DNA of 64,000 nt from Gillisella vitis (GTDB taxonomy: Bacteria > Pseudomonadota > Alphaproteobacteria > Rhizobiales > Rhizobiaceae). The stretch spans positions 1,984,001 through 2,048,000 of the forward strand of contig NZ_CP056047.1 of the NCBI RefSeq assembly GCF_021559775.1. Reading direction: 5' to 3'. Below, one piece after another: positions 36,450-47,776 of this stretch (positions within the stretch are counted from its first letter, which is position 1; every line of letters starts with the position of its first letter). Made by a program: the position numbers and the translations under genes. The notes beneath the pieces are model-generated. The model made no database searches, was not told where the DNA came from, and worked only from the letters and a program-made list of their open reading frames with translations.

Positions 36450-37901
36450 TTACAAAGCCAGAGAGCCCAGCCAAAGCACTCTTTGCATCAGTTTCAACAG
36501 GAACGGGCGGGCATGCAAGCTTTCCAGCGTCACTTCCTCGGCCCCTTCCCGACTTTCATCCATGCGTCGCGCCACGAAGGCGGCGAAATTATCGTCATAG
36601 ACTTCCAGGTCGATTTCGAAATTCAGCCTGAGCGACCGGGCGTCGAGATTGGATGAACCGACAAGGGCCCATTTATCATCGATGACAAGCAGTTTCGAAT
36701 GATCGAATGGCCCGGTTGAACGAAAGATCCGGCAGCCATCCCGAATGATCTGTTCGAATTGCGCGGTCATCGCATGGCTGACGACAGCCAGATTGTTTTT
36801 CGACGGTACAATGATTTCCACCGCCACCCCGCGCCGGGCCGCCGTCGCCAGTGCCGACAGGAAAATATTGTCCGGCAGAAAATAAGGCGACAGGATCCGG
36901 ATGGAGCGCTCGGCGACGGAAAACGCCCCTGTCAGCACCCGGTGATTGCTCTCCAGATGCGCATCCGGCCCGGATACCACGGCACGGGCGTAAGGCGTCT
37001 CGCCGGCCTCACCGGCAGCAAGATGCAATTGCCAGGCTTCGCCGTTCAGGGCCTCGTCGGTCTCGAAATGCCAGTCGTCGGCAGCCACCGAAAACAGTTC
37101 GGCCACCACAGGCCCGGTCACGTGAAAATGTGTGTCGCGGGCCGCATTCGGACCCACAAAGGCCTCGCGGATATTCATGCCGCCGAAAAAGCCGACCGCA
37201 CCATCCACCACTAGGATCTTGCGATGGGTGCGCAGATTGGCATAGGGCAGTCTCAAGCCGACAATGACCTTGCCATTGAAGGACGCGACCGTGATGCCGC
37301 CATCGGCGAGATAGCCGACAATACTCGGCACGCTATAGCGCGCGCCCACCGCATCGATCAGCACCCGCACCTCGACGCCCCGCTTGCGCGCCGCAATCAG
37401 GCAATCGGCAATGCGCAGGCCCACGCTGTCCCTGTCAAAAATATAGGTTTCCAGCAGGATGCTATGCTGCGCCGCCTCGATGGCCGCGCACATTGCATCA
37501 TAGGCCTCATCGCCGCTGGCAAGCGGTGTCAGGCGATTGCCGGATGTCAGCGGATGGCGGGTAACACGTTCGCCCAGATGCCGCAGCGCTTCCAAGCGCC
37601 GGCCGAATTTTGCCTTCACCTCGCCTTCGGGCACGGCATAATGGGCCAGAATGCCGTCCATCTGGCTACGGCGCAATGCCCGGCGCGCCATATAGGAGGC
37701 GCGGCGCACACGGTTGATCCCCGCCACCGCATAGATCAGCGTACCGATAATCGGCGACAGGATGATAACCCCGACCCAGGACAGCGCCGAACGCACATCA
37801 CGCTTGGTCATCGCCGCATGCACGGCAGCCACCGTCCCCATCACAGTGGAAATCACGGCAAGAAGATGCGGCCAATAATGGGAAATAAGGTCGAGCATCA
37901 C
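36450..37901 (-). CDS. cls: cardiolipin synthase (phospholipase D family)
   Basis: Condenses phosphatidylglycerol (or PG and PE) to cardiolipin at the inner membrane. 483 residues: two N-terminal helices (about 9-30 and 40-58), then two PLD domains. The HKD motifs are TH-R-K-type in LRTHRKILVVDGAVGFFGG (near 220) and DHSKLLVIDDKWALVGSSN (near 400). The first motif has Arg between His and Lys, as HxK expects. Length fits ClsA. It is likely co-transcribed with the EEP gene downstream. Confidence 0.93.
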   Translation of the reverse strand: MMLDLISHYWPHLLAVISTVMGTVAAVHAAMTKRDVRSALSWVGVIILSPIIGTLIYAVAGINRVRRASYMARRALRRSQMDGILAHYAVPEGEVKAKFGRRLEALRHLGERVTRHPLTSGNRLTPLASGDEAYDAMCAAIEAAQHSILLETYIFDRDSVGLRIADCLIAARKRGVEVRVLIDAVGARYSVPSIVGYLADGGITVASFNGKVIVGLRLPYANLRTHRKILVVDGAVGFFGGMNIREAFVGPNAARDTHFHVTGPVVAELFSVAADDWHFETDEALNGEAWQLHLAAGEAGETPYARAVVSGPDAHLESNHRVLTGAFSVAERSIRILSPYFLPDNIFLSALATAARRGVAVEIIVPSKNNLAVVSHAMTAQFEQIIRDGCRIFRSTGPFDHSKLLVIDDKWALVGSSNLDARSLRLNFEIDLEVYDDNFAAFVARRMDESREGAEEVTLESLHARPFLLKLMQRVLWLGSLAL

Positions 37902-38048
37902 TTACCAGTATGAAGAGGATAAAGCCGCGCGGACGCGCAGCATGCGGCAAAACGAAGATTGGCGCAAACGTCTGACGTGAGGATTTGTTCCTCCCTTACA
38001 CCTCGGCCTAACGACAGGATCACAAGATCGATCGGCAATCCGTCAGCG

Positions 38049-39722
38049 TCAATGGTCTCCGGCCAGAAGCTTGGCCGCCGCTGCTCTTGCCTCATCCGTC
38101 ACCGAAGCGCCTGCCAGCATCCGGGCAATTTCCTCGCGGCGGTGGTCGGGGCCGATCATCGCAACTTGCGTGGCGATCTTTTCCGCATTGCCGCTGGCTG
38201 GCCCCTTGGAGATCAACAAATGCGTGGCGGCGCGGGCGGCCACCTGTGGCGCATGGGTCACGGACAGGACCTGGACGCGCTCCGACAGCCGTTTCAGCCG
38301 CTGGCCAATGGCATCGGCCACAGCACCGCCGACGCCGGTGTCGATTTCATCAAATACCAGGGTTGGGGCGGAGCCGCGATCGGCCAGCGCCACTTTCAGC
38401 GCCAGCAAAAACCGCGATAGCTCGCCACCAGAGGCGACTTTCATGATCGGGCCGGGCCGTGTGCCGGGATTGGTTTGCACATGGAATTCGACCAGATCGA
38501 TACCGTCGGCCGTCGCATTGTCAGCATCCGCCGTCACCTCGACCATAAAACGGGCGCGCTCCAGTTTCAGGGCCGGTAATTCTTCCATCACTGCGTCGGC
38601 CAGCGAAGAGGCTGCATTCTGGCGCTTCTGCGACAGGGATTGCGCACTGGCGAAATAAACAGCCTTGGTTTCGGCCACAGCCTTTTCCAACGCGCCGAGC
38701 TTTTCCTCACCGGCATCGAGATCAGCGAGATCGGTGATCATCTTTTCGGCAAGGGCCGGAAGGTCTGCTACAGCGACGGAATATTTGCGCCCTGCGGCCC
38801 GCAGCGCAAACAGCCGTTCCTCGACGCGCTCCAGCTCGCGTGGATCAAACTCCGTGCGACGCAGCGCCGATTCGACCTCCATCTGGGCGCTCGATAATGT
38901 GTCCAGTGCCGTTCCCAGCAGGCTGACCGTGTCCTCCAGCAGGCCAGGGGCTTCGCCGCTCTTGCGCTCCAGGCGGCGCATCAGCGAGGCGATCATTGGC
39001 ACGGGCGAAGCATTTCCATTCAGGAATTCACTGGCCTCGGCGATATCGCCCGCGATTCGCTCGGATTTCTGCATCCGGGAGCGGCGCTCGGCCAGATCCT
39101 CTTCCTCGCCATCCTGTGGGCTGAGGCCTTCCAGTTCCTCGACCGAGGCACGCAGATAGTCGGCCTCACGGGCCGCAGCCTCGACCTTGGCCTTGTGGAT
39201 TTTGAAGGCGCGCTCGGCCTCACGCCAGCGGCGATAGCTGTCGCCCAGCGCCTGCGCTTCTTCGGTCAGCCCCGCAAAGGCGTCAAGCAGCAGACGGTGG
39301 GCGGCGGTATCCACCAGCGCCCGGTCATCATGCTGTCCATGGATTTCGACTAGATATTGCCCGGCCTGGCGCATCAGCTGCACACTGATCGGCTGGTCGT
39401 TGACATAGGCGCGGGTGCGGCCATCGGCGGATTGCACCCGGCGGAAAATCAGGTCGCCATCGTCATCTATGCCGTTTTCGCGCAGCATGATACGGGCCGG
39501 ATGGCTGATGGCGACATCGAACACCGCCGTCACCTGCCCCTTGTCTTCGCCATGACGCACAAGAGAGCCATCGCCGCGACCGCCAAGGGCCAGCGATAGA
39601 CTGTCGAGCAGAATGGATTTCCCCGCCCCCGTTTCGCCGGTCAGCACAGACAGACCGGCCGAAAAGTCAAGGTCGAGCCGCTCGATCAAGACGATGTCGC
39701 GGATCGAAAGCTGGACGAGCAT
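38049..39722 (-). CDS. recN: DNA repair protein RecN
   Basis: SMC-like ATPase acting in double-strand break repair. 557 residues. The Walker A motif VLTGETGAGKSILLDSLSLA starts near residue 27. Long coiled-coil arms span about 150-350 (Glu/Ala/Arg-rich), the ABC signature is VASGGELSRFLLALK, and Walker B is LVFDEIDTGVGG near 460. The start follows bamD by 46 bases, so a bamD-recN transcript is likely. Confidence 0.96.
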   Translation of the reverse strand: MLVQLSIRDIVLIERLDLDFSAGLSVLTGETGAGKSILLDSLSLALGGRGDGSLVRHGEDKGQVTAVFDVAISHPARIMLRENGIDDDGDLIFRRVQSADGRTRAYVNDQPISVQLMRQAGQYLVEIHGQHDDRALVDTAAHRLLLDAFAGLTEEAQALGDSYRRWREAERAFKIHKAKVEAAAREADYLRASVEELEGLSPQDGEEEDLAERRSRMQKSERIAGDIAEASEFLNGNASPVPMIASLMRRLERKSGEAPGLLEDTVSLLGTALDTLSSAQMEVESALRRTEFDPRELERVEERLFALRAAGRKYSVAVADLPALAEKMITDLADLDAGEEKLGALEKAVAETKAVYFASAQSLSQKRQNAASSLADAVMEELPALKLERARFMVEVTADADNATADGIDLVEFHVQTNPGTRPGPIMKVASGGELSRFLLALKVALADRGSAPTLVFDEIDTGVGGAVADAIGQRLKRLSERVQVLSVTHAPQVAARAATHLLISKGPASGNAEKIATQVAMIGPDHRREEIARMLAGASVTDEARAAAAKLLAGDH

Positions 39723-39768
39723 GAGTGTTCACATCTCTCCGAAGGCGACGGCTAAACCGTCTGGAAAA

Positions 39769-40638
39769 TCAGGATGAGCCCAGAATCTTCTTGCCGGCTC
39801 TGGAAATCCAGCTCTCCTGGGCTTCCCGCGGCTCAAGACCACCGGTTTTCAGCAGTTCGAAACTATCCTTGTACCATTTGCTATCAGGATAGTTGTGACC
39901 AAGCACGGCAGCGGCCGTCTGCGCTTCCTGCACCACGCCCATGGCATAATAGGCTTCCACGAGACGCGCCAGCGCTTCCTCGATCTGGTTGGTCGTCGGA
40001 TATTGCTCAACCACATTGCGGAACCTCTGGATCGACGCCAGATATTCCTTGCGCTCCAGATAATAGCGGCCGATCTGCATTTCCTTGCCGGCCAGCTGGT
40101 CGCGGGCAAAGCGCATCTTTTCCTGGGCGTCGGACACATATTCAGACGTCGGGTAATTCTTGACCACCTTGTCCATCGCCTCAAGCGTTCTGGACGAGAA
40201 TTTCTGGTCCTGGGTGACGTTGGGGATCTGGCGCCAGTTGGACAGGCCGATCAGGTATTGCACATAGGCCGAATCCTTGGTCGACGGATACAGCGTCATG
40301 TAGCGCGTGCCGGTCGAGATGGCCTCGGTATATTTGCCCTGGCGGTATTTGACGAAGGTGCTCATGACAAGCGCCTTCTGCGACCAGTCTGAGAACGGGT
40401 TCTGCTTGTCGACGGCGTCGAACTTACGCGACGCTTCAGCAAGATTGCCCGCCTTGATATTGGCCAGACCCTGATTATAGAGCGTCTCCGGCGGATCGGT
40501 CTCAGCGCCGAGCTTGGTAATATCGATATCCTTGTCGGTATTGCAGGCGCTGAGCAGCGGCGCAACGCCGGCGATAGACAGGCAAACGGCAAGCATCCGC
40601 GCTGATTTGTTGATCATGGAAGACTTCACTTCACTCAT
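39769..40638 (-). CDS. bamD: outer membrane assembly lipoprotein BamD (ComL)
   Basis: Essential lipoprotein of the BAM complex that folds beta-barrel proteins into the outer membrane. 289 residues, with lipobox LLSAC (Cys near 32) after a hydrophobic signal ([17 protein letters not shown]). TPR-like repeats follow: [40 protein letters not shown], and [20 protein letters not shown]. An ATG at 40617 is an alternative start that gives a shorter signal peptide. It is separated from lpxC by a terminator and a repeat, so it probably has its own promoter. Confidence 0.93.
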   Translation of the reverse strand: MSEVKSSMINKSARMLAVCLSIAGVAPLLSACNTDKDIDITKLGAETDPPETLYNQGLANIKAGNLAEASRKFDAVDKQNPFSDWSQKALVMSTFVKYRQGKYTEAISTGTRYMTLYPSTKDSAYVQYLIGLSNWRQIPNVTQDQKFSSRTLEAMDKVVKNYPTSEYVSDAQEKMRFARDQLAGKEMQIGRYYLERKEYLASIQRFRNVVEQYPTTNQIEEALARLVEAYYAMGVVQEAQTAAAVLGHNYPDSKWYKDSFELLKTGGLEPREAQESWISRAGKKILGSS

Positions 40639-40819
40639 ACGACAGATCCCGATTGCAGCGGTGCTTCTAGAAAGCCATCGCTTCCGCTAGGCGTTTTAGC
40701 CATAAAGATAACGATAGGGCAACGCAATGGTGATGTTTTAACGCATTTTTATGGCGTAACGCCACAATCTGCTGTTTTATTTTGGACAATATAGCATCGA
40801 GCAGAAACCCGGAATCAGC

Positions 40820-40898
40820 ACGATGCGTAAGCTTTTTGCTTTCGTATCGGATTTATCCGAAAACCGGTTCTTAACTTTCGCTCCGATGCTGTAGCATC
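40820..40898 (-). repeat. diverged copy of the AGCAT...ACCGGTTTT repeat family
   Basis: Minus-strand AGCATCGGAGCGAAAGTT, then AACCGGTTTTCGGATAAATC, with a GATGCTGTAGCATC hairpin at its edge. It lies in the 379-base gap between bamD and lpxC. Confidence 0.5.
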
Positions 40899-40926
40899 AG
40901 GTGAAATGCCCGAAACCGAACGCACG

Positions 40927-40948
40927 AAAACGGCGCCTACCGGCGCCG
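40927..40948 (-). terminator. lpxC terminator
   Basis: On the minus strand CGGCGCC-GGTA-GGCGCCG is followed by TTTTCG, about 70 bases after the lpxC stop. Confidence 0.75.
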
Positions 40949-41017
40949 CTTTAATTCAACTGATTCTATGGACCACTTCGCCAAGCCCAAATCCGAGCGA
41001 CATGATGCAGCGAATCG

Positions 41018-41974
41018 TCAAGCCGTCCAGGGCGCGAAACCCGGTGCATTGACTGCCACGAATTCCCGGACCCTTGCCTTGCCGCTGCGTGCGCCGGGCG
41101 CTTCCACCACTTCATAGGCCGAAGCATCCGACAGCAGCGCTTTCAACGCCAGAGAATTCATCTTGTGACCGCCGCGATAGGAGCGGTAGCAGCCGATGAA
41201 CTGCGCACCGGCCAGAGCCAGATCGCCAACGGCATCCAGCGTCTTGTGACGGGCGAATTCGTCGGGATAGCGAAGACCTTCGATATTGACGACCTTGTCA
41301 TCATCGGAAATCACCACGGAATTTTCAAGCGAAGACCCAAGCGCCAGGCCTGCGGCCCACAGGCGCTCGACATCGCGCATGAAACCAAAGGTACGGGCGC
41401 GCGACAATTCCTGCTTGAAGCTCTGCGGTGTCAGGTCGCCTTGCCAGGACTGGCGGCCAATCAGCGGGCAATCGAAATCGATTTCCACTTCAAAGCGCGT
41501 CCCTTCATAGGGGCGAAACTCAGCCCAGGACGCGCCATTGTCGACCCGAACCGGCTTCATCACTCTGATATAGCGGCGCTTGACACCGAGGCTGACAATG
41601 CCAGCCTGCTCGATGGCATCGATATAGACGGCGGAACTACCGTCCATGACGGGGGTTTCCGGTCCATCGACCTCAACCACCAGATTGTCGAGGCCCAGCG
41701 AATAAATGGCCGCCATCACATGCTCGACGGTGGCGACCCAATGGGTTGGCGAAGAGCCCAGAACGGTGCTGAGATCGGTATTACCGACCTGCGAGGCGAC
41801 AGCCTTCAGCTCGGTAACGGAACCATTGGCATGCTGGCGGTGGAACACAATGCCAGTTCCGGCTTCGGCAGGCAGAAAGCTCATGGTAACAGGCTGACCG
41901 GAATGCACGCCGATCCCCTTCAGGGTGACCGGTTGAGCGATAGTCGTCTGGAAGCTCAACAAACCGATTGCCAT
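41018..41974 (-). CDS. lpxC: UDP-3-O-acyl-N-acetylglucosamine deacetylase
   Basis: Zinc enzyme for the committed step of lipid A synthesis. 318 residues. Zinc ligands are His85 in VEHVMAAIYSLGLDN, and His/Asp of FARHKTLDAVGDLALAG near 241-245. IGVHSGQPV and the substrate-tunnel segments are typical. GAAAGGTG lies 7 bases before the ATG. It follows ftsZ on the same strand, separated by a 474-base gap with a repeat and a hairpin. Confidence 0.97.
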   Translation of the reverse strand: MAIGLLSFQTTIAQPVTLKGIGVHSGQPVTMSFLPAEAGTGIVFHRQHANGSVTELKAVASQVGNTDLSTVLGSSPTHWVATVEHVMAAIYSLGLDNLVVEVDGPETPVMDGSSAVYIDAIEQAGIVSLGVKRRYIRVMKPVRVDNGASWAEFRPYEGTRFEVEIDFDCPLIGRQSWQGDLTPQSFKQELSRARTFGFMRDVERLWAAGLALGSSLENSVVISDDDKVVNIEGLRYPDEFARHKTLDAVGDLALAGAQFIGCYRSYRGGHKMNSLALKALLSDASAYEVVEAPGARSGKARVREFVAVNAPGFAPWTA

Positions 41975-42280
41975 TCACATTCACCTTTCAAGTCTTCAAA
42001 TCCGATCCGAGGCCTTTAAGGCTGGACCGGCTAGTCATTTGCCCGTCCATGCCCTTGCGTAACCGCCGGGCCTCGTCGCTTCTGAAGCGCCACCCAACCG
42101 CTCATCGGTCTGCCTGGCACTCTTCGTTATCAGGGATATACGTTTGGAAACGCAACAATCCAAATCAATGTTTCTTTCCGATTGTTACGAAACCGAATCC
42201 TTGAAAAAACCTTGGAAAACTGTGGATTAACAGCACTGTCTCAACAAGAAATCAGACCTGAAATCGGCAACATGCAAGCA

Positions 42281-42308
42281 GAAACCCGGATCTTTCGATC
42301 CGGGTTTC
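42281..42308. terminator. perfect hairpin between ftsZ and lpxC
   Basis: GAAACCCGGATC pairs with GATCCGGGTTTC around TTTC, about 140 bases after the ftsZ stop. The T-rich sequence on the minus side is weak. Confidence 0.5.
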
Positions 42309-42325
42309 AAAAACGCATCTCTGGC

Positions 42326-42424
42326 GAGAGACTCAGATTCTGGCAGGTTTACATTGAACCAGCCATCCTCCTGATTTTTTGCTGTCGTCTGTCTTTTCGG
42401 GAAAATCGGGCTCCACTTTTCCCT
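42326..42424 (-). repeat. dispersed repeat, copy C (inverted)
   Basis: On the minus strand it begins GGAAAAGTGGAGCCCGATTT, continues TCCCGAAAAGACA and ends GGTTCAATGTAAACCTGCCAG, matching copies at 21405 and 32610, though its terminal hairpin is degraded. It lies about 25 bases beyond the ftsZ stop. Confidence 0.65.
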
Positions 42425-42448
42425 GACAAATCTTAGCTTGACCAAACT

Positions 42449-44263
42449 TTAGTTCGACTGGCGGCGCAAGAAAGCCGGAATTTCCAGCTGGTCGTCATCA
42501 TGGGCCGCACGCTGCTGCGGCACCTGACGGCCCTGATCGTCCAGATTGCCACGACGCGGTGCATAAAGGCTGGCTTCCGGCGACAGCGGACGACGCTGCT
42601 GCGAGGCCGCAGCCGGTGCTGCTGCCGTCATATCGGAGGCAACATTGTCTTCCTGACGGCCGAGCGAGTTGGTGATGCGGCGCAGCAGCCCCATCGGTCC
42701 ACGATCCTCGGACGCCTGCTGAGCGGCAGGCTGATTGCGGTGATCAAGCTCGGCCTGCACGACCGGTGAGAAATCCTCGACCTTCGGCATGCGGGACTGT
42801 TCTGGCTGGCGCATGACCGGCGCGGCAGGTTCCTGGCGCATGACAGGAGCAACCGGCTCCTGGCGGAAGGTTGGCTGTGGCGCAGCAGCAGGCTGCATGG
42901 CAGGCGCTGGTTGCGGTGCACGGGCAACCGGCTGTTCCGGAGCGGCAAACGAGGAGAACAGCTTGCTCTGCGGACGGAAATCGTCAGCAGGCTGGGCGGC
43001 GGCAGGCTGCTGTACCTCAGGCTGGGCATGCATGGCGGCCTGACGGGCGACAGCGATTTCCAGTTCGCGTTCCATTTCAGCTTCAGCATTGCGGATCTGC
43101 TCGGCGACCGGATCAAGCGGGCGCGTTGCAAAGATCGACGGAGCTGCGGCAACCGGAGCTGGTGCCGGGGCAGCAGCAACAGGTGCTGGCTGAGGCGCAG
43201 GAGCGGCAGGAGCAGGCGTAAAGGCTGCAGAAGGACGAATCGCTGACTTGACAGAGATCGTGCGCATTTCAGCACCGCGTGCTTCCAGCGCATTGGCGGC
43301 GCGGTCGATGCCGGTGGCAACAACCGACACGCGGATCAGGCCTTCCAGCGCTTCGTCGAAGGTGGCGCCCAGGATGATGTTGGCGTCGGCATCGACTTCT
43401 TCGCGGATACGGGTTGCGGCTTCGTCGACTTCGAACAGCGTCAGGTCGCGACCACCGGTGATGGAGATCAGCAGGCCCTGCGCGCCCTTCATCGAGGTTT
43501 CGTCGAGCAGCGGGTTAGCAATGGCGGCTTCGGCAGCCTGAAGCGCACGACCTGGGCCGGAAGCCTCGCCGGTGCCCATCATAGCACGACCCATCTCACG
43601 CATCACCGAGCGAACGTCGGCGAAGTCGAGGTTGATCAGGCCTTCCTTGACCATCAGGTCGGTGATGCAGGCAACGCCGGAATAGAGAACCTGATCGGCC
43701 ATCGCGAAGGCGTCAGCAAAGGTCGTCCGGTCGTTGGCAATGCGGAACAGGTTCTGGTTCGGGATAACGATCAGCGTATCAACCGACTTCTGCAACGCAT
43801 CGATACCGGCTTCAGCCAGACGCATGCGGCGCGCGCCTTCGAAATGGAAAGGCTTGGTAACAACGCCGACCGTCAGGATGCCTTTATTGCGAGCAGCCTG
43901 GGCAACGACGGGAGCCGCACCTGTGCCAGTGCCGCCGCCCATGCCGGCGGTGACGAAGCACATGTGGGTGCCGTTCAGGTGATCGATGATCTCATCAATG
44001 CATTCTTCGGCAGCAGCGCGTCCGACTTCCGGCTGCGAACCGGCGCCGAGACCTTCGGTGACATTGGCGCCGAGCTGGATGATCCGCTCTGCCTTGGTCA
44101 TGGTCAGGGCCTGGGCATCGGTGTTGGCAACAACGAAATCCACCCCCTGAAGACCAGCGGTGATCATGTTATTGACGGCATTGCCGCCGCCGCCGCCGAC
44201 GCCGAACACGGTGATGCGCGGCTTGAGTTCGGTAATATCCGGCTTGTTCAGATTGATGGTCAT
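42449..44263 (-). CDS. ftsZ: cell division GTPase FtsZ (long-linker form)
   Basis: Tubulin homologue that forms the division ring. 604 residues. GTPase domain: [15 protein letters not shown] near 20, and the G-box [14 protein letters not shown] near 108. From about 320 to 590 runs a low-complexity linker rich in Ala, Pro and Gln (repeated [12 protein letters not shown] units), then the C-terminal FtsA-binding peptide [16 protein letters not shown]. The start at 44263 follows AAGGAACGGGTAAC; a longer frame to 44308 is non-conserved. The long linker is characteristic of Rhizobiales FtsZ. Confidence 0.97.
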   Translation of the reverse strand: MTINLNKPDITELKPRITVFGVGGGGGNAVNNMITAGLQGVDFVVANTDAQALTMTKAERIIQLGANVTEGLGAGSQPEVGRAAAEECIDEIIDHLNGTHMCFVTAGMGGGTGTGAAPVVAQAARNKGILTVGVVTKPFHFEGARRMRLAEAGIDALQKSVDTLIVIPNQNLFRIANDRTTFADAFAMADQVLYSGVACITDLMVKEGLINLDFADVRSVMREMGRAMMGTGEASGPGRALQAAEAAIANPLLDETSMKGAQGLLISITGGRDLTLFEVDEAATRIREEVDADANIILGATFDEALEGLIRVSVVATGIDRAANALEARGAEMRTISVKSAIRPSAAFTPAPAAPAPQPAPVAAAPAPAPVAAAPSIFATRPLDPVAEQIRNAEAEMERELEIAVARQAAMHAQPEVQQPAAAQPADDFRPQSKLFSSFAAPEQPVARAPQPAPAMQPAAAPQPTFRQEPVAPVMRQEPAAPVMRQPEQSRMPKVEDFSPVVQAELDHRNQPAAQQASEDRGPMGLLRRITNSLGRQEDNVASDMTAAAPAAASQQRRPLSPEASLYAPRRGNLDDQGRQVPQQRAAHDDDQLEIPAFLRRQSN

Positions 44264-44365
44264 GTTACCCGTTCCTTCTTTCCCTGGCCGCATCGCCACG
44301 CTAGCCATGTCTTGTCTCTTGATCGCGCGCCCCGAATCGATTTTTCACCCGCAAGGCGCAGGTCC

Positions 44366-45691
44366 TCAAAAACTCTCTTTCAACCATTGTCCCACGCGCA
44401 TCATGCGGCTGTTGCCGGAGCCAGAGGAGAACAAGCCTCCCTGCCCCACGGCGATCTCCTGATCGGCCACCTGCGGATAGATCATCAGACCTACCGCAGT
44501 GGAGAAAGCCGGTCCCTTGGCCGCCACAGGCAGGCCAGAGACCCCCATCGGGCGGCCAATCCGGACATTGCGGGCGAGCATCCGCCGCGCAACTTCCGGA
44601 AGACCGGTCAACTGGCTTGCGCCACCGGTCAGAACCAAACGCTTGCCGACCACGGGGCTAAAGCCCGATGCGTGGATTCGGTCGCGAATCATCTCCAGAG
44701 TCTCTTCAATACGCGCTTGAATGATTCGCGTCAGCAAAGAACGTGGAACTTGGATCGGTAAATCGCGATCGTCTTCGCCGATTGGCGGAATTGCAACAAC
44801 ATCGCGCTCTTCCGAGCCATTGGCAAAGGCCGAACCATGCACGACCTTCAACCGCTCCGCATCCTCAATGCGGGTCGAAAGACCCCGCGCCAGATCGGTG
44901 GTGACATGATGGCCGCCAATGGCGATAGCATCCGTATGGATCAGCTTACCCTCGGCAAACACCGAGATCGTCGTGGTGCCGCCGCCCATGTCGATGGCAG
45001 CGCAGCCCAGCTCGACTTCGTCGTCCACCAGAGCAGCAAGGCCGCTGGCGTAAGGCGTTGCCACCAGGCCCTCGACCGTCAGATGGGCGCGGTTGATGCA
45101 AAGTTCGAGATTTTTCAGCGCCGGACGTTCCGCCGTCACCACATGCATGTCGACACCCAGCGTATCACCAAACATGCCGAGTGGATCGCGAATACCGCGC
45201 TCGCCATCCAGCGAAAAGCCGGTCGCCAGCGAATGCAGCAGCACCCGGTCACGGCGTTGCGACTGGTGGCTGGCAGCAGACAGGACGCGCTTCAAATCGG
45301 CGCTTTCCACTTCCTGGCCACCGAGATCGATGGTGGCGGTATAGACGTCCGAACCGATCCGGCCAGCCGAGACATTGACGATCAGGCTGTCGACGGTCAG
45401 GCCCGCCATGCGTTCGGCGGCATCGACTGCCAGCCGCACGACGCTCTCCACCGATTCGATATCGGAGATAACGCCGGACTTCATGCCACGCGAACGCTGA
45501 TGGCCGATGCCGATCACTTCGACATGATGGGTCCGGCCTGGCAGGACATCGCTTTCCTTGCGCGGCGTCAACCGGCCGATCATGCAGACCACTTTGGTAG
45601 AGCCGATATCGAGAACCGAAACGACATGGCTGCGCTTATGCGAGAGAGGTTTCATACGGGGCAATCCGAAAGAGGAACCGAAGACGCTCAT
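44366..45691 (-). CDS. ftsA: cell division protein FtsA
   Basis: Actin-like membrane tether for FtsZ. 441 residues. Visible ATP-binding segments are VLDIGSTKVVCMIG near 27, AAIDMGGGTTTISVF near 235, and LTGGASQLTGLPEVARRML near 365. The C-terminal amphipathic helix MMRVGQWLKESF matches the membrane-targeting end. It overlaps ftsQ by 4 bases (ATGA), and ftsZ starts about 100 bases downstream. Confidence 0.96.
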   Translation of the reverse strand: MSVFGSSFGLPRMKPLSHKRSHVVSVLDIGSTKVVCMIGRLTPRKESDVLPGRTHHVEVIGIGHQRSRGMKSGVISDIESVESVVRLAVDAAERMAGLTVDSLIVNVSAGRIGSDVYTATIDLGGQEVESADLKRVLSAASHQSQRRDRVLLHSLATGFSLDGERGIRDPLGMFGDTLGVDMHVVTAERPALKNLELCINRAHLTVEGLVATPYASGLAALVDDEVELGCAAIDMGGGTTTISVFAEGKLIHTDAIAIGGHHVTTDLARGLSTRIEDAERLKVVHGSAFANGSEERDVVAIPPIGEDDRDLPIQVPRSLLTRIIQARIEETLEMIRDRIHASGFSPVVGKRLVLTGGASQLTGLPEVARRMLARNVRIGRPMGVSGLPVAAKGPAFSTAVGLMIYPQVADQEIAVGQGGLFSSGSGNSRMMRVGQWLKESF

Positions 45692-46626
45692 GTCTCTTTC
45701 TCCGCCTTGGCGAGGGCCTTGGCGCGAGCCGTCACCGCAGCCTGACGGCGCACCAGCGCCTCCGGCGTCAATTGGACGGTCATGCGATCTGAGAGGCGAA
45801 GGTCAACGGCGGCGATGTCGCGGTCCAGCAATTGGTGATCCGCTTCCATCTTGGCCAGACGCGCCATGGCGCCATCGACATCGTCTTCAGGCAACTTCAC
45901 CACGACGCCATTGTCGAGATAGAGATCCCAGCGACGGCTGGCGACGCGGACGTAGGCTTTGACACGGCCGGTAATCTGCGGCCAGGTGGCAAACTCTCCG
46001 GCGATGTCCTGGGCTGCCACTTCGGCATCACGACCAACGAACAGCGGCAGGGTGGCAAATTTATTGTCACGCAGCGGCGCGATGATGCTGCCGCTCTTTT
46101 CGATCAGCGACAGGTCGGTGCCATGCTGCCAGATACCATAGGCCTCGCGCTCCTTGATATTCACCTCGATGGTGCGCGGATAGATCTTGCGAACCTCGAC
46201 TTGCTCTACCCAGGGGAGATCGGCCACCTTGCGGCGCGCGTCATCGGCGTCGATAGCCACCAGGGAGGTAGCACCATCCAGACCCAGCGATTGCAGCACA
46301 TCGATTTCGGATGTGTGAACATTGCCCGACAGCTTGACGTCTTCAACCGCAAAACCTGCCGTCGAGGTCATCGCCTCGGCAAAGTCCGGCCAGTGGCCAC
46401 CCTTGACGATGCCGTAACCACCGACAGCAACAATATAGGCCGCGAAGGAAACCTTCCCGAGATGTTCCGGCACAGCCACCCTGCCCGAGCAGAGGGCGAC
46501 GACGAACCGCATCAGCCGGCGAACCGGGCGCGGCAATGCCATCAAGCCATCATCCGCCAGGCTGGGCGCGCGATAAGGTGCAGCCTTGCTGCCCTTTGCA
46601 GATTTTTTGCCGCTCACCGTGAACAC
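45688..46626 (-). CDS. ftsQ: cell division protein FtsQ
   Basis: Bitopic divisome protein linking early and late components. 312 residues: a basic cytoplasmic N-terminus (about 70 residues), one TM helix ([16 protein letters not shown] near 85), a POTRA domain ([20 protein letters not shown]), and an FtsQ beta domain ([20 protein letters not shown]). It overlaps ddl by 13 bases and ftsA by 4, so translation is coupled. Confidence 0.94.
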   Translation of the reverse strand: MFTVSGKKSAKGSKAAPYRAPSLADDGLMALPRPVRRLMRFVVALCSGRVAVPEHLGKVSFAAYIVAVGGYGIVKGGHWPDFAEAMTSTAGFAVEDVKLSGNVHTSEIDVLQSLGLDGATSLVAIDADDARRKVADLPWVEQVEVRKIYPRTIEVNIKEREAYGIWQHGTDLSLIEKSGSIIAPLRDNKFATLPLFVGRDAEVAAQDIAGEFATWPQITGRVKAYVRVASRRWDLYLDNGVVVKLPEDDVDGAMARLAKMEADHQLLDRDIAAVDLRLSDRMTVQLTPEALVRRQAAVTARAKALAKAEKET

Positions 46627-47540
46627 GACGCATCCTCCACCATCCAGCTGACGAATTCACCAAAGGAAATGCCCGCATGCGCAGCCATTTCAGGCACAAG
46701 CGAGGTTGGCGTCATGCCCGGCTGGGTATTCACTTCCAGCCAGATCAAGTCGCCATCTTCAGAAAAACGGTCGTCGTAACGGAAGTCGGACCGACTGACG
46801 CCACGGCACCCGATCGCGTTATGGGCCCTGACAGACAAGTCTTGTATTTTTTGGTAAATTTTCGGTGAAAGTTGCGCCGGAATGACGTGAGTCGACCCCC
46901 CTGCTGCGTATTTGGAGTCGTAATCGTAGAATGTATTGGCCTTGGCGATCACCTCGGTCACAGCCAGCGCCTTGCCATCCATGACACCGCATGTCAGTTC
47001 GCGGCCAGCCACATAGGATTCGACCATGACGGTATCGCCATAGCGCCACTCCGACGAGCCAAGGATCTGCGGCGGATGAGACTGATCTTCCTTGACGATC
47101 ACCACGCCGAAACTGGAACCTTCCCGAACCGGCTTGACGACGTAAGGCGGCTCGATCGGATGAACATTGCCGATCTCAAAGCGCGACATTTGCCGGGCGA
47201 AAGCCACGGGAATGCCCGCCGCCGCCGCCACGATCTTTGCCTGCGTCTTGTCCATGGCAAGCGCCGAGGCCAGCACACCGGAATGCGTATAGGGAATGGA
47301 GAGGTATTCAAGGATACCCTGAATGGTGCCGTCTTCGCCGAAAGGACCATGCAAAGCATTGAAGACCACATCAGGCTTCAATTCCTGAAGCACGCTGGCG
47401 ATATCGCGGGTGACATCGACCCGTGTCACGCGGTAGCCGTGCTCCTCAAGCGCCGATGCGCAAGGGGCGCCAGAGGCGAGGCTGACAGGCCGCTCCGACG
47501 AAAATCCTCCCAGCAATACGGCAACATGCTTCTTAGCCAT
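46614..47540 (-). CDS. ddl: D-alanine-D-alanine ligase
   Basis: ATP-grasp enzyme making the D-Ala-D-Ala dipeptide used by MurF. 308 residues, DdlB type. [17 protein letters not shown] is near residue 8, followed by [19 protein letters not shown], the ATP-binding [12 protein letters not shown], and [18 protein letters not shown] (Mg ligands). It heads the ddl-ftsQ-ftsA-ftsZ block; a 460-base region to the right separates it from the proline-rich gene and murB. Confidence 0.95.
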   Translation of the reverse strand: MAKKHVAVLLGGFSSERPVSLASGAPCASALEEHGYRVTRVDVTRDIASVLQELKPDVVFNALHGPFGEDGTIQGILEYLSIPYTHSGVLASALAMDKTQAKIVAAAAGIPVAFARQMSRFEIGNVHPIEPPYVVKPVREGSSFGVVIVKEDQSHPPQILGSSEWRYGDTVMVESYVAGRELTCGVMDGKALAVTEVIAKANTFYDYDSKYAAGGSTHVIPAQLSPKIYQKIQDLSVRAHNAIGCRGVSRSDFRYDDRFSEDGDLIWLEVNTQPGMTPTSLVPEMAAHAGISFGEFVSWMVEDASCSR

Positions 47541-47776
47541 TCACGCACCCAAACAAAACAATCGCGGTTTTCCGCCTTACCTTTGCGCCCGACTTGCGGC
47601 GCGAATCGCGCCGGTTCATGCACCTGACATGATAAAACGCCATTAAGGTTAACGAACCGTTTACAGGTGTTAACGAGCAAAAATTACTTTTGTTTTTCTG
47701 GGAGTTATCGAAGGGCGCCCGAGGGGTTCGGCCCCAAGATGCAAGGCGCAGGGCTGTATTGAAGGAGGTCGTTCCG